Notes under the pieces: model-generated
The model's database searches: none
The model's input: only the letters and a program-made list of their open reading frames with translations
Told to the model about the DNA's origin: nothing
Source of the DNA: Gemmatimonadota bacterium
Lineage (GTDB): Bacteria; Gemmatimonadota; Gemmatimonadetes; Gemmatimonadales; GWC2-71-9
Assembly (NCBI GenBank): GCA_003169895.1
Contig: PNAE01000012.1
Coordinates: 175,067-239,066 of the forward strand
Direction of reading: 5' to 3'
DNA: 64,000 bases
Program-made: the position numbers and the translations under genes
Shown: one piece after another, positions 52,119-61,491 of the stretch
Layout: every line of letters starts with the position of its first letter
Numbering within the stretch: the first letter of the stretch is position 1

Positions 52119-53354
52119 ATGTCCTACCAGTCCGCGATCGACTTCCTGTTCCCCCGTACCACCCAGATCAAGTTCGGCCTCGATGCGACGCGCGCCCTGC
52201 TCGTGGCACTCGGCGATCCGCAGGATCGCTTCGCGGCCGTGCATGTCGCCGGGACCAATGGGAAGGGAAGCGTCTCGGCGCTGATTGCCGCGGCCCTGCA
52301 GGAGACGGGCTTCCGGGTCGGACTCTACACGTCGCCCCACCTGATCTCCTTCCGCGAGCGCATCCGCGTGGATGGCGTTCCGATTTCGGAAGCCGCCGTG
52401 GCCGCGTGGACCTCCCACCTGCAGCCGGCGATCGAGGCCAGCGAAGCCACGTTCTTCGAGGCAACGACCGCGATGGCGTTCGCGCACTTCGCCGCGCGCG
52501 ACGTTGATATTGCCGTGGTAGAAGTCGGCCTCGGCGGCCGGCTGGACAGCACGAATGTGATCACCCCATTGGCGTGCATCGTGACGCATATCGCGCTCGA
52601 TCACCAGAAGTATCTCGGCGACACGGTCGAGGAGATCGCGCGGGAGAAGGCGGGAATCGCGAAGCCCGGCGTCCCGTTCGTTATTGGCGAGCCGGATCCG
52701 GACCTCGCGGAGGTCGTCCGGCGCGCCGCGGAGGACGTCCTGCGGGGACGCGATGCGCGCGCGGCCCTGGTGCCCGTGATGGTGCCGCCAGGTGCGACGT
52801 GGTCGAAGCGACTCGGCCTGGTCGGCCGCCATCAGCGACGGAACGCCGCGGTGGCGGCGGTAGCGCTCGACGAGCTACCGGTGCCATTTCGGCCCACCAA
52901 CTACGTCGCGGCTGCCGCGTTCGCACGAGTCCGTATGCCCGGGCGTTTCGATCAGCGCGGCAAGTGGCTATTCGATGTGGCGCACAATCCGGACAGCATG
53001 CGCGCGCTCACCGCCGCAATCGCCGAGGTGAAGCCACTGCGGCCCATACACGCTCTGGTGTCGATCCTCGGCGACAAGGCGTGGCCCGAGATGCTCGTCG
53101 AACTCGATCACGCCATCGACGCCGGATGGCTTACCATCGCGCCAAGCGCTGATACCAGGAAATGGGACTTGGGTTGGCTGGAGCGCTGGCTGAGTGACCC
53201 TGCACGTCCGGCGGCGGTGGCCAGGTGGCGGTTAGTACCGGATTTCCAGCAAGCCCTGTCCGAAGTGCAATCCGGTGCCGGCACGGTGCTGGTCACCGGA
53301 TCGTTCCACACGGTGGGAGACGTGATGCAGGAATTGGGGCTGGAGGCGGCCTGA
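52119..53354 (+). CDS. folC: Folylpolyglutamate synthase / dihydrofolate synthase
   Basis: FolC adds glutamate to folates and may also make dihydrofolate. The 411-residue Mur-ligase-like product has the P-loop VAGTNGKGSVSA (residues 43-54), LYTSPHLISFRERIRVDG, VEVGLGGRLDSTNVI, THIALDHQKYLGDT and FDVAHNPDSM. It directly follows accD, a frequent order. Start context lacks a Shine-Dalgarno sequence. Confidence 0.95.
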   Translation: MSYQSAIDFLFPRTTQIKFGLDATRALLVALGDPQDRFAAVHVAGTNGKGSVSALIAAALQETGFRVGLYTSPHLISFRERIRVDGVPISEAAVAAWTSHLQPAIEASEATFFEATTAMAFAHFAARDVDIAVVEVGLGGRLDSTNVITPLACIVTHIALDHQKYLGDTVEEIAREKAGIAKPGVPFVIGEPDPDLAEVVRRAAEDVLRGRDARAALVPVMVPPGATWSKRLGLVGRHQRRNAAVAAVALDELPVPFRPTNYVAAAAFARVRMPGRFDQRGKWLFDVAHNPDSMRALTAAIAEVKPLRPIHALVSILGDKAWPEMLVELDHAIDAGWLTIAPSADTRKWDLGWLERWLSDPARPAAVARWRLVPDFQQALSEVQSGAGTVLVTGSFHTVGDVMQELGLEAA

Positions 53355-53370
53355 CCGTGTATTTTGCGCC

Positions 53371-54675
53371 ATGATTTCCAAGGGTCTACCGGGTTTTCGC
53401 GACTTCCCGCCGGAGGATCTCGCGCTGCGGGCGCACATCTTCCGCGTCTGGCGCGAGGTGGCTGCCCGATACGGCTTCGAGGAATACGACGGCCCCCCGC
53501 TCGAGCCGCTTGACTTGTACACTGGCAAGAGCGGAGACGAGATCGTCGCCCAGCTCTACAGCTTTACTGACAAGGGCGAGCGCCAGGTGGCGTTGCGCCC
53601 GGAGATGACGCCGACCCTCGCCCGTATGATCGGCGCGCGGGCCAACGGGATGAAGAAGCCGATCCGCTGGTTTTCAATCCCGCAGCTCTTCCGCTACGAG
53701 CGCCAGCAGCGCGGCCGACTGCGCGAGCACTTTCAACTCAACTGCGACCTGATCGGCGAGGCGGGGCCGCTCGCCGATGCGGAAATCATTGCGCTGGCGA
53801 TCGACGTGATGCGAGGCTTCGGCCTCGGGCCGGAGGATGTGCGGGTGCGGGTCTCGGATCGCAGGTTCGTCGCGTTCCGTTTGGCGGCCGCAGGCGTGCC
53901 CGACGAACTTATGCCGGGGGTGTTTCGCGCGATCGATCGGATGGAAAAGGATCCCGATGGTGCAAGCAGGATGCTCGGTGAGCTCCAACTTGCGCCCGGC
54001 GCCATCGACTGGATTGTTCGCCTGACAGATCGTGGGCACGTCGACGACTTGCTCCGTGCTCGAGCGACAGTCAGTACACCACTCGGTGCGACGCTCGACT
54101 GGCTCGACAAGATCGGGCTTGCCGATTGGATCGATTTCGATCCGACCATTGTTCGCGGCCTCGCGTACTACACCGGCACGGTATTCGAGTTGTTCGACGC
54201 TAAGCGAACGCTGCGAGCGATTTGCGGTGGTGGACGCTACGACACGCTGCTGCAGAGTCTCGGCGGCGCGGACCTCCCCGCTCTGGGGTTCGGGATGGGT
54301 GATGTCGTGCTCGGCGAACTGCTCAAGGATCGCGGCTTGCACCCAGCGATCGCACCCAGCATCGATCTCTTCGTCGCGGCCGTGACGTCCGACGACGTGC
54401 CCTACGTGCTCAAGCTGGCGCACGAGCTTCGGGATGCGGGCTTTCGCGTCGAGTACGCGCTCAACGGCAACCCCGTCGGCAAGCAGCTGAATCTCGCCAA
54501 CGCGCGCGGCGCGCGGTTCGCTATCGTGATCGGCCCAGACGAGCGTGCCCGCGGCGAAGTGCAGCTCAAGGATCTCATGGCGAAAACCCAGGAAGCGGTG
54601 AACAACACGTCTCTCGTCTCTCATCTCTCGTCTCTCGTCGCATCACGTCCCATGTCCCACGACCCACGACCCTAA
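53371..54675 (+). CDS. hisS: Histidyl-tRNA synthetase
   Basis: Class II synthetase with motif 1 near the start, the [15 protein letters not shown] and [29 protein letters not shown] (motif 2) segments, the His-A motif [28 protein letters not shown] (motif 3 region) and the C-terminal anticodon domain. The family sequence ends at about residue 412; the final ~22 residues (Ser, Val, His, Pro rich) are encoded by a nine-unit heptamer array. A TATTTT box ends 5 bases before the ATG with no ribosome-binding site, so a leaderless message is possible. Confidence 0.95.
   Translation: MISKGLPGFRDFPPEDLALRAHIFRVWREVAARYGFEEYDGPPLEPLDLYTGKSGDEIVAQLYSFTDKGERQVALRPEMTPTLARMIGARANGMKKPIRWFSIPQLFRYERQQRGRLREHFQLNCDLIGEAGPLADAEIIALAIDVMRGFGLGPEDVRVRVSDRRFVAFRLAAAGVPDELMPGVFRAIDRMEKDPDGASRMLGELQLAPGAIDWIVRLTDRGHVDDLLRARATVSTPLGATLDWLDKIGLADWIDFDPTIVRGLAYYTGTVFELFDAKRTLRAICGGGRYDTLLQSLGGADLPALGFGMGDVVLGELLKDRGLHPAIAPSIDLFVAAVTSDDVPYVLKLAHELRDAGFRVEYALNGNPVGKQLNLANARGARFAIVIGPDERARGEVQLKDLMAKTQEAVNNTSLVSHLSSLVASRPMSHDPRP
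54609..54671 (+). repeat. Heptamer array, 9 units, coding the HisS C-terminal tail
   Basis: Nine contiguous units run from 54609 to 54671: mostly GTCTCTC first, then CACGACC types. The 63 bases equal 21 codons in frame with hisS, and the TAA follows by one base. The units are complements of those at 33.5 and 44.8 kb. No opposed partner is present. Confidence 0.85.
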
Positions 54676-56120
54676 TGGCCGATTCCAAGGCGATTACCAC
54701 CCGCGCTGACGACTTCTCTGCCTGGTACAACGATGTGATCATGCGAGCCGAGCTCGCAGACTACTCGCCGGTGCGGGGCTGCATGGTGATTCGTCCCAAC
54801 GGGTACGCCATCTGGGAGCAGATGCAGGCCGCCCTCGACCGGATGTTCAAGGACACCGGCCACCAGAACGCCTACTTCCCGTTGTTCATTCCGCAGAGCT
54901 TTCTCGCCAAGGAAGCGCAGCACGTCGAGGGATTTGCCCCGGAAACCGCCGTCGTGACGCGCGGCGGCGGCAAGGAACTCGACGAGCCACTGGTGGTTCG
55001 TCCCACGTCGGAAACCATCATCTATGCGATGTATGCGAAGTGGATCCAGAGCTGGCGCGATCTTCCTGTGCTCATCAACCAATGGGCGAACGTGGTCCGG
55101 TGGGAGCTGCGCACCAGGTTGTTCCTGCGAACCACCGAGTTCCTCTGGCAGGAAGGCCACACCGCGCATGCCACCGAAGCCGAGGCGGAGGCGGAGACTC
55201 TGCTGATCCTTGGCGTCTATCGCCAGTTCATGGAGGAGTGGATGGCGATGCCGGTGATCATCGGACCGAAGACCGAATCGGAACGGTTTGCCGGCGCGTT
55301 GCGCACTTATGCGTGTGAGGCCCTGATGCAGGACAACAAGGCCTTGCAGGCTGGCACTTCGCACAATCTCGGGCAGAATTTTGCCAAGGCATTCGGGGTG
55401 GAATTTCAGACGGCCGAGGGTGGCCTGGAGCACGTCTGGAGCACGTCGTGGGGAGTCTCCACCCGGCTCGTTGGCGGCCTGATCATGACGCACAGCGATG
55501 ACAAGGGACTCGTCTGCCCGCCGCGCCTGGCGCAGTGGCAAGTGGTGATCGTGCCAATCTGGCGATCGGACGATGAGCGCGAACAGACCTGCGCCGCCGC
55601 TGCAGTGATGATGAAGGATCTGCGCGGCGCCGGGATTCGTGTGACGACCGATCTGCGTGACATGAAGCCCGGTGCCAAGTACTACGAGTGGGAGGCGCGC
55701 GGTGCGCCGTTCCGCCTTGAACTCGGACCGCGCGACCTGGCCAACCAGAGCGTGATGCTCGCGCGCCGGCTTGGCGGCAAGGAAGCGGTGCCGATGGCGG
55801 GGCTGGCGGTGCGCTTGCAGCAGGAGATGGCCACGATGCAGCAGGCCCTCTTTGATGCCGCGAAAGCGCGGCAAGCGGCGGCGACATTGCGCGGGCCCAG
55901 GTCGAAGCAGGAGTTCATCGACTTCATCGAGGGCAACGGCGGGTTCGTCTACGCGGGCTGGTGCGGCGATCCGGCCGTCGAAGCCGAGATCAAGGAACAG
56001 ACGAAGGCGACGATCCGGTGCCTGCCGATGCCGGAGTTCCGGTCGCCCGAGGCCCCCACCACCTGCATCTGGACCGGACGGCCGGCCACCGTTGAGGCGG
56101 TGTGGGCCCGGGCGTACTAG
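54675..56120 (+). CDS. proS: Prolyl-tRNA synthetase (archaeal/eukaryotic-like type)
   Basis: The 481-residue product belongs to the short ProS type without the bacterial editing insert: [95 protein letters not shown] and a C-terminal zinc-like domain (CGDPAVE..CLP). This type occurs in many deep-branching bacteria. It shares one base with the hisS stop and overlaps lysA by 19. Confidence 0.95.
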   Translation: MADSKAITTRADDFSAWYNDVIMRAELADYSPVRGCMVIRPNGYAIWEQMQAALDRMFKDTGHQNAYFPLFIPQSFLAKEAQHVEGFAPETAVVTRGGGKELDEPLVVRPTSETIIYAMYAKWIQSWRDLPVLINQWANVVRWELRTRLFLRTTEFLWQEGHTAHATEAEAEAETLLILGVYRQFMEEWMAMPVIIGPKTESERFAGALRTYACEALMQDNKALQAGTSHNLGQNFAKAFGVEFQTAEGGLEHVWSTSWGVSTRLVGGLIMTHSDDKGLVCPPRLAQWQVVIVPIWRSDDEREQTCAAAAVMMKDLRGAGIRVTTDLRDMKPGAKYYEWEARGAPFRLELGPRDLANQSVMLARRLGGKEAVPMAGLAVRLQQEMATMQQALFDAAKARQAAATLRGPRSKQEFIDFIEGNGGFVYAGWCGDPAVEAEIKEQTKATIRCLPMPEFRSPEAPTTCIWTGRPATVEAVWARAY

Positions 56121-57403
56121 ACCCGCTGCTCGCCGACGCAGGGCTGGCACCCGCACCGGACGGGTCGCTGGCGATGGGCGGTGTGCGACTGGCGGAGGTC
56201 GCCGATACGGTCGGCACACCGGCATTCGTGTACGACGCCGGGACGATGCGCCTTCGTTACGGCACCCTCGACCGGGCGTTCGGCGGGTTGCCGCATCGCA
56301 TCTGTTACGCCGTCAAGGCCAATTCCAATCTCGCCGTGTTACGCCTTCTCGCACGGCTCGGTGCGGGCGCCGACATTGTCTCCGGCGGCGAAATGCTGCG
56401 CGCGCTGGCCGCGGGTTTCGCGCCACAGGACATTGTCTTCAGTGGCGTCGGCAAGACGGATGAAGAGTTGCTCGCGGCGATGGCCGCCGGCATCGGCCAT
56501 CTCAACATCGAGTCGCTGGCCGAGTTGCGCCGGATCGCGATGCTGACCGATTTCCACGATCACGATGTCGCGGTCGGGATTCGTGTGAATCCGGATGTGA
56601 CGGCCGAAACCCATCCCTACATCGCCACCGGCAAGGGTGGCCTCAAGTTCGGCATTCCGCGCGACCAGTTCGCCGAGGCACTCGAGGTCATCGATGCAGC
56701 AGGGAGGATGCGCCTCGGCGCCGTGGCGATGCACATCGGCTCGCAGATCCTGCAAGCCGCGCCCTACGTGGCGGGCATGGAACGCCTGCTCGAGCTGCTC
56801 GAGCAGGCGCGCACCGCGGGGCACGCTCCCGGCGTGCTCGATTTGGGCGGCGGGCTGGGCATCCGGTACCGCGACGAGGTGCCGCTCGATCCAGGTGCCT
56901 GGATCGCGCCGCTCCGGGGCATGATGCAGTCGAGCGGCTGTACGATCCATGTCGCACCTGGGCGCTACCTCGTCGGCAGCGCCGGCGTACTGCTCACCCG
57001 CGTCGTGTTCCAGAAGCACTCCGGTGGGCGCGAGATCGCCGTGGTCGACGCCGGAATGAATGACCTTGTCCGGCCCGCCCTCTACCAGGCCTGGCACGAG
57101 ATCGTCCCGGTCCAACCGTCCGGCGCCCCCATGGTGCGGATCGACGTAGTCGGACCCGTCTGTGAAACGGGCGATTTTCTCGCAATCGAACGCGAGATGG
57201 CCCCTCTCGCCCAGGGCGACCTGTTGGCCGTGCTTGGCGCGGGCGCGTACGGGTTCGCGATGAGCTCCAACTACAACTCGCGCGCCCGCGCCGCGGAAGT
57301 GCTGGTGGATGACGGACGGTGGGCGGTCATCCGTCCGCGTGAACGGCTGACGGACCTGTTCCGCGACGAGGTCACGGATCCCTTTGCCGGCAAGGATTCA
57401 TGA
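56102..57403 (+). CDS. lysA: Diaminopimelate decarboxylase
   Basis: LysA makes lysine from meso-diaminopimelate with PLP. The 433-residue alanine-racemase-fold product has the PLP lysine K72 in [16 protein letters not shown], the phosphate-binding [11 protein letters not shown], and VCETGDFLA carrying the active cysteine. The usual EPGR motif reads APGR (Ala at about residue 285), a departure at a normally conserved glutamate. The start GTG lies inside proS. Function as LysA is still favoured, but another PLP amino-acid decarboxylase is possible. Confidence 0.88.
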   Translation: MGPGVLDPLLADAGLAPAPDGSLAMGGVRLAEVADTVGTPAFVYDAGTMRLRYGTLDRAFGGLPHRICYAVKANSNLAVLRLLARLGAGADIVSGGEMLRALAAGFAPQDIVFSGVGKTDEELLAAMAAGIGHLNIESLAELRRIAMLTDFHDHDVAVGIRVNPDVTAETHPYIATGKGGLKFGIPRDQFAEALEVIDAAGRMRLGAVAMHIGSQILQAAPYVAGMERLLELLEQARTAGHAPGVLDLGGGLGIRYRDEVPLDPGAWIAPLRGMMQSSGCTIHVAPGRYLVGSAGVLLTRVVFQKHSGGREIAVVDAGMNDLVRPALYQAWHEIVPVQPSGAPMVRIDVVGPVCETGDFLAIEREMAPLAQGDLLAVLGAGAYGFAMSSNYNSRARAAEVLVDDGRWAVIRPRERLTDLFRDEVTDPFAGKDS

Positions 57404-58953
57404 GTCATCCCGATGGGATCCTGATCATCGACTTCGGTTCACAGTTCACGCAGCTCATCGCGCGACGAGTGCGCGAGCAACGCGTGTACTGCGAAATTCA
57501 CCCGCCGTCACGTGACGTGACATGGATCCGCGAGTGGAAGCCGGCGGGCGTGATCCTGTCCGGTGGACCGAACTCGGTTTACGGGGAAGGGGTCCCGACC
57601 GCGCAACCGGAATTGCTTGCGTGCGGCGTCCCGGTGCTCGGTCTGTGTTACGGCATGCAGCTGCTGGCTCATCTCTCCGGCGGCCATGTGGTGGCGGCAG
57701 CGCGAAAGGAATACGGCCGGGCGGACGTGCGCGTCCTGGGCGGCAGCCTGTTCAAGGGGTTTGCACCGGGGGCGACAACGCCGGTGTGGATGAGTCATGG
57801 TGATCACGTCGACGAGCCCCCTCCCGGATGGCGCATCACCGCGTCGAGTGACAACTCCCCGATCGCGGGAATGGAGCATGCGCACCTGCCGCTGCACGCG
57901 GTGCAGTTCCATCCCGAAGTGGCCCATACGCCGCGCGGCGGGGAGATTATCGCCAATTTCCTGTTCGACATTTGCGGGTGCACGCCGGACTGGACGCCCG
58001 AGCATTTCGTCGAGGCCGAGGTCGCGAAGATCCGCGAGACCGTGGGTCCGGAGCGGCGGGTGATTTGTGGGCTCTCCGGCGGCGTCGACTCCGCCGTCGC
58101 GGCGGCACTGGTGCATCGCGCGGTCGGAGACCGGCTCACGTGCATCTTCGTCGACCACGGCCTGCTTCGCCTCGGCGAACGCGCGCAGGTCGAGAGCACG
58201 TTTCACCGGAGTCTGGGCATTGATCTGCGCACCGTCGACGCGTCGGCCGAGTTCCTGAACGATCTGGCGGGCATCACCGATCCGGAAGCAAAGCGCAAGC
58301 GGATCGGGCACCGCTTCATCGACGTCTTCGAAGCCGAGGCGCGCGCCGTTGGCGGTGACATCGGTTTCCTGGTGCAGGGCACGTTGTACCCTGACGTCAT
58401 CGAGTCGTTCTCACCGGCCGGTGGCCCATCGGTCACCATCAAGACGCATCACAATGTCGGCGGGCTGCCGGAACGACTGCCGTTCAAGCTGATCGAACCG
58501 TTGCGCGAGCTGTTCAAGGACGAAGTGCGCCAGGTGGGACGCGAGCTGGGACTCCCGGAGGACATGGTCGGCCGCCATCCCTTTCCGGGACCGGGGCTGG
58601 CGATCCGCATTCTCGGCGAGGTCACCCGGCCGCAGCTGGAGCTGCTGCGCGCGGCCGACGCCATCTATCTCGAGGAGATCCGCGCGGCCGGCTTGTACGA
58701 TCAGATTTGGCAGGCCTTTGCGGTGTTGCTGCCGATTCGTTCGGTCGGGGTGATGGGCGATTTCCGCAGCTACGACCAGGTCATCGGTCTGCGCGCGGTG
58801 ACATCGCGCGACGGGATGACGGCGGATTGGTTCCCATTCCCCCCTGACGTACTCGCGGCCATTTCAAGCCGGATTGCCAATGAAGTGCCGGGCGTGAACC
58901 GTGTGGTCTACGATATCAGCAGCAAGCCGCCAGCGACGATCGAATGGGAATAG
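57400..58953 (+). CDS. guaA: GMP synthase (glutamine-hydrolysing)
   Basis: GuaA converts XMP to GMP. The 517-residue product has the class I glutaminase domain ([18 protein letters not shown], nucleophile C83 in [22 protein letters not shown]), the ATP pyrophosphatase P-loop [15 protein letters not shown] and the dimerisation domain ending [14 protein letters not shown] [28 protein letters not shown]. It starts within the lysA stop. Heptamer arrays begin right at its stop codon. Confidence 0.97.
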   Translation: MSHPDGILIIDFGSQFTQLIARRVREQRVYCEIHPPSRDVTWIREWKPAGVILSGGPNSVYGEGVPTAQPELLACGVPVLGLCYGMQLLAHLSGGHVVAAARKEYGRADVRVLGGSLFKGFAPGATTPVWMSHGDHVDEPPPGWRITASSDNSPIAGMEHAHLPLHAVQFHPEVAHTPRGGEIIANFLFDICGCTPDWTPEHFVEAEVAKIRETVGPERRVICGLSGGVDSAVAAALVHRAVGDRLTCIFVDHGLLRLGERAQVESTFHRSLGIDLRTVDASAEFLNDLAGITDPEAKRKRIGHRFIDVFEAEARAVGGDIGFLVQGTLYPDVIESFSPAGGPSVTIKTHHNVGGLPERLPFKLIEPLRELFKDEVRQVGRELGLPEDMVGRHPFPGPGLAIRILGEVTRPQLELLRAADAIYLEEIRAAGLYDQIWQAFAVLLPIRSVGVMGDFRSYDQVIGLRAVTSRDGMTADWFPFPPDVLAAISSRIANEVPGVNRVVYDISSKPPATIEWE

Positions 58954-59061
58954 AGGCAGGAGGTGGGAGATGAGAGGTGAAAGGTGAGAGGGATGATCGT
59001 CCCGTCTTACCGTTCACGTTTCACCTTTCACCTTTCACCTTTCACCTCTCACCGTTCACCT
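58954..59061. repeat. Opposed heptamer arrays between convergent guaA and ptsN-like gene
   Basis: Six units of AGGTGAA type (58954-58995) face about eight of TTCACCT type (59006-59061), four of the latter identical in a row. 58961-58991 pairs with 59031-59061 at 26 of 31 positions with a 17-base uninterrupted core. The element lies between convergent genes and overlaps the last codons of the minus-strand gene, so it could be a two-way terminator. Confidence 0.85.
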
Positions 59062-59504
59062 CGTTCATCCAGTAGCGCCAGGAACTCCGCTGGTGTCGTC
59101 AACTCCGCCAGGCGCTGCGGGATGTCGGCGCCCTTCGCAAACTGCGCCAGCCGGCCGAGCACCGGCAGGTAGAGATTCGAGACCTCGACCGGAGGCGCCA
59201 CGATGAGAAACAGGTGGTGGACCGGTTGCGCGTCGATGGCATCGTACGGGATCCCCGCGGGGATCCGGCCGTACGCAAGTCGGAGCTGCGGAATCACGGC
59301 AGCTCGGCAATGCGGGATGGCAATGCCGCGGCCGACTCCGGTGGATCCGAGCTGCTCTCGCCGCTCCAGGAGCCTCCGCAACGTTTCCGTGACGTCGCCT
59401 TTCGCATGCAGCAGGTCCACCATGGCCGTGAGGGCGTCGGCCTTGGCAATGGCCGCGAGGTCCAGGGCGATCGCGTCGGGGGAGAAGAACTCGCTGAGTC
59501 TCAT
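59049..59504 (-). CDS. PTS EIIA (PtsN/fructose-type) domain protein
   Basis: The 151-residue product is a single EIIA-2 domain: LSEFFSPDAIALDL at the start, LLERREQLGSTGVGRGIAIPHCR with the phospho-accepting histidine, and HHLFLIVAPPVEVSNLYLPVLGRLAQF. Stand-alone forms act in nitrogen or potassium regulation rather than sugar uptake. No EI, HPr or transporter is nearby. ATG 59504 gives the usual N-terminus. The last few codons lie inside the heptamer array. Confidence 0.88.
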   Translation of the reverse strand: MRLSEFFSPDAIALDLAAIAKADALTAMVDLLHAKGDVTETLRRLLERREQLGSTGVGRGIAIPHCRAAVIPQLRLAYGRIPAGIPYDAIDAQPVHHLFLIVAPPVEVSNLYLPVLGRLAQFAKGADIPQRLAELTTPAEFLALLDERGER

Positions 59505-59566
59505 CGCGGGAACGCTAACCGTGCCGCTGCTGCCGTTCAACGCACCCGCTCCCTTAGATTGCCGGT

Positions 59567-60556
59567 ATGGAGTTCCCCTATCGCACCGGGTCGACGGTGC
59601 CGCTGTTCCTCGCGCCGATGGCCGGCGTCTCGGAGGCGCCCTTCCGCCGCATCGCGCGGCAGATGGGAGCCGACGTCGTCCTGACGGAATTCCTCAGCTC
59701 CGAGGCGATCCGCCGCCGGATCAGCAGCACCCTCGAGGGGTGCGAATTCGACGAGGTGGAACGCCCGATCGGCATCCAGATTTTCGGGGCCCAGGCGGAC
59801 GCCATGGCGGACGCGACGGCGCTGGTGACCGAGCACTACGAACCCGATTTCATTGACATCAACTTCGGGTGCCCGGTCAAGAAGGTGGTACAGCGCAATG
59901 GTGGGTCCGGATGCCTGAGGGACATGGACCTGGTGGAGCGGATCATCCGGGACTGCGTCGCGGCGACCCATCTGCCCATCACGGTCAAGACGCGGAGCGG
60001 CTGGTCCGACGACTCGCGCGATCCGGTGGGTATCGCCCTCCGGATGCAGGACGCCGGCGCCAAGGCATTCACGCTGCACGCCCGCACCCGCACCCAGATG
60101 TTTTCGGGCCAAGCCAACTGGGACGACATCGCCGCGGTGGTCGAGGCTCTCGACGTTCCGGTGATCGGAAACGGCGATGTCGTCAGCGCCGATGACGTGG
60201 TGCGCATGCGCGACCACACCCGCTGCGCTGGTGTCATGATCGGTCGCGGATCGTTCGGCAATCCATGGCTCTTTCGTGACGCGCGCGCGCTTCTTGACGG
60301 ATTCGCTCGACCCGCGGAACCTGACGCGGCCAGCCGCTTCATGGTGGCACTCCAGCACGCGCGCCTCGCAACCCAGCTGCAGGGCGACTCCCGCAAGACC
60401 GTCATCGAGTTTCGGAAGCACTTCGGCTGGTACACCAAGGGGCTGCACGGGGCGACCTCGTTGCGCCAGAAGCTCTTTCAGGTCGAATCGATGGCGACCG
60501 CAGAGCGCGTATTCGCCGACTACCTCGGGCATGAGGCGGTGGCGCTGGCCTGCTGA
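59567..60556 (+). CDS. dus: tRNA-dihydrouridine synthase (DusB-like)
   Basis: Flavoenzyme that reduces uridines in the tRNA D-loop. The 329-residue product has LFLAPMAGVSEAPFRRI, the catalytic C102 in DINFGCPVKKVV, VKTRSGWSDD, HARTRTQMFSG, VIGNGDV and GVMIGRGSFGNPWLF, then a small helical domain. A TTAGAT box ends 7 bases before the ATG and there is no ribosome-binding site, again suggesting a leaderless message. Divergent from the ptsN-like gene. Confidence 0.94.
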   Translation: MEFPYRTGSTVPLFLAPMAGVSEAPFRRIARQMGADVVLTEFLSSEAIRRRISSTLEGCEFDEVERPIGIQIFGAQADAMADATALVTEHYEPDFIDINFGCPVKKVVQRNGGSGCLRDMDLVERIIRDCVAATHLPITVKTRSGWSDDSRDPVGIALRMQDAGAKAFTLHARTRTQMFSGQANWDDIAAVVEALDVPVIGNGDVVSADDVVRMRDHTRCAGVMIGRGSFGNPWLFRDARALLDGFARPAEPDAASRFMVALQHARLATQLQGDSRKTVIEFRKHFGWYTKGLHGATSLRQKLFQVESMATAERVFADYLGHEAVALAC

Positions 60557-60583
60557 TCCCCCCGGGCGCTTGTGACGACGGGT

Positions 60584-60608
60584 GCGGCGAGCCCTCACGG
60601 GTCGCCGC
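60584..60608 (+). other. GC-rich hairpin after dus
   Basis: GCGGCG (60584-60589) pairs with CGCCGC (60603-60608), one bulged A, then GCCC with GGGT around loop TCAC. No T tract follows, so it is a 3' stabilising fold or Rho-type end rather than a classic terminator. Further on, GTTCCTAGGAAC (60662-60673) is a perfect 12-base palindrome. Confidence 0.5.
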
Positions 60609-60704
60609 GGTTCGCGGGCGCACAGGAGGTGGACTGGCGCGCCGGCAGCCCTGATACCCGGTTCCTAGGAACTTCCTGCTCGATCGGCTAGTTTCTCTAT
60701 CACG

Positions 60705-61065
60705 GGGGCGACTGGCTTCGACGGGTTGGTAGAAGACATCGTCGCGTGCTCAGGTCCGAGGTCCTGGCTAAACACTTCGGAAGAACCACAATTGCCAACA
60801 CTGATCTGGCGATGGCTGCGTAAGCTGAGCTAACGCTCGCTTCACGCGCCTCCTGTAACGAGGCCCGTCCGGGACGGCGTTATGGGATCGATAATCCGGA
60901 CTAGGGTTCAGTAGTCCTCCACTACTGGGCACGAGCACCACCGGAGGTCAGCGTCGGGAAGGCAGGCTTTGCGCCGGCCCGATGTCAAGCGAGAAGCGAA
61001 GCCTACGCACGTAGATGCGGTCTCGGAAGCTGATTCGGACCAGGGTTCGATTCCCTGCGCCTCCA
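60705..61065 (+). ncRNA. ssrA: Transfer-messenger RNA (tmRNA)
   Basis: The 361-base gene starts GGGGGCGACTGGCTTCGACG and ends with the T arm GGTTCGATTCCCTGCGCCTCC plus discriminator A; the 5' and 3' ends form the tRNA-Ala-like acceptor stem (60705-60711 with 61058-61064). CCA is not encoded. The most likely tag frame is 60767-60823, reading AKHFGRTTIANTDLAMAA then TAA; the hydrophobic AMAA end fits a protease tag. tmRNA rescues stalled ribosomes. A terminator follows within 4 bases. Confidence 0.95.
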
Positions 61066-61068
61066 TCT

Positions 61069-61106
61069 TTACGGCTTGGCAGTTGCCAGGCCGTAAGTGT
61101 TTCTGT
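61069..61106 (+). terminator. Intrinsic terminator of tmRNA
   Basis: A 12-bp stem (61069-61080 with 61085-61096, one G-U) closes loop AGTT, followed by GTGTTTCTGTT. It begins 4 bases after the tmRNA 3' end. Confidence 0.8.
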
Positions 61107-61124
61107 TCCATTGTGTTCGCTCCG

Positions 61125-61182
61125 TGTGGCCAATGACACGCCGACCCCGTACATGCCCAGATTGTGGCCAACTTGTGGCCAA
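61125..61182. repeat. Three TGTGGCCAA repeats downstream of tmRNA
   Basis: TGTGGCCAA at 61125-61133 and TTGTGGCCAA at 61162-61171 and 61173-61182; the last two are 11 bases apart, one helical turn. Each contains the palindrome TGGCCA. Such repeats near an ssrA 3' end look like protein-binding sites left by an integrase. Apart from these, 61107-61331 shows nothing I recognise. Confidence 0.5.
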
Positions 61183-61331
61183 GACAGAGGCGCAGGGTTC
61201 CCGGGCCACAGCAGGAACGCGGCGAGGGCAGGGGACCAGGCGAAGTGAAACACGAGGCGAAAGCGACGACCAAGCCCAAACAGCCGGGAGACGCCTAACG
61301 CTCCTTGGGTTGATGCGCCTTCGCGGGCTGA

Positions 61332-61451
61332 TTGATTGCACGCCCGGTCAGAACGGTCCTGATGCAAGCGACCGGCCTCACCAACGCGTCATGCAGCAAG
61401 ATCCGGCGGGGGCTCAGCGTGCCGCACCCGAGGCATTGGGACGCGCTGGCG
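61332..61451 (+). pseudogene. Truncated helix-turn-helix-like gene fragment, copy 1
   Basis: Codons 61371-61451 read TGLTNASCSKIRRGLSVPHP then RHWDALAG, the C-terminal helix-turn-helix-like tail I associate with mobile-element proteins (GLS-YCS-IRRG-VPHPRHW-AL). An in-frame TGA at 61329 cuts off anything upstream and the downstream frame runs into unrelated sequence. 61373-61451 is a 79-base direct repeat of 62007-62085 with one difference. Confidence 0.55.
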
Positions 61452-61491
61452 GGCTCCGGTGAGCGGCGTGACGGCGCTCTCCCGGGCGTCC

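Noticed and set aside
59006..59061. TTCACCT repeats read as a CRISPR array
   Set aside because: The units are 7 bases with no spacers and no cas genes nearby; this is tandem, not interspersed.
60908..61367. Minus-strand open frames overlapping the tmRNA and its terminator
   Set aside because: They are antisense to tmRNA; the recurring GNRTLVR-type peptide is the well-known artefact of translating stable RNA in reverse.
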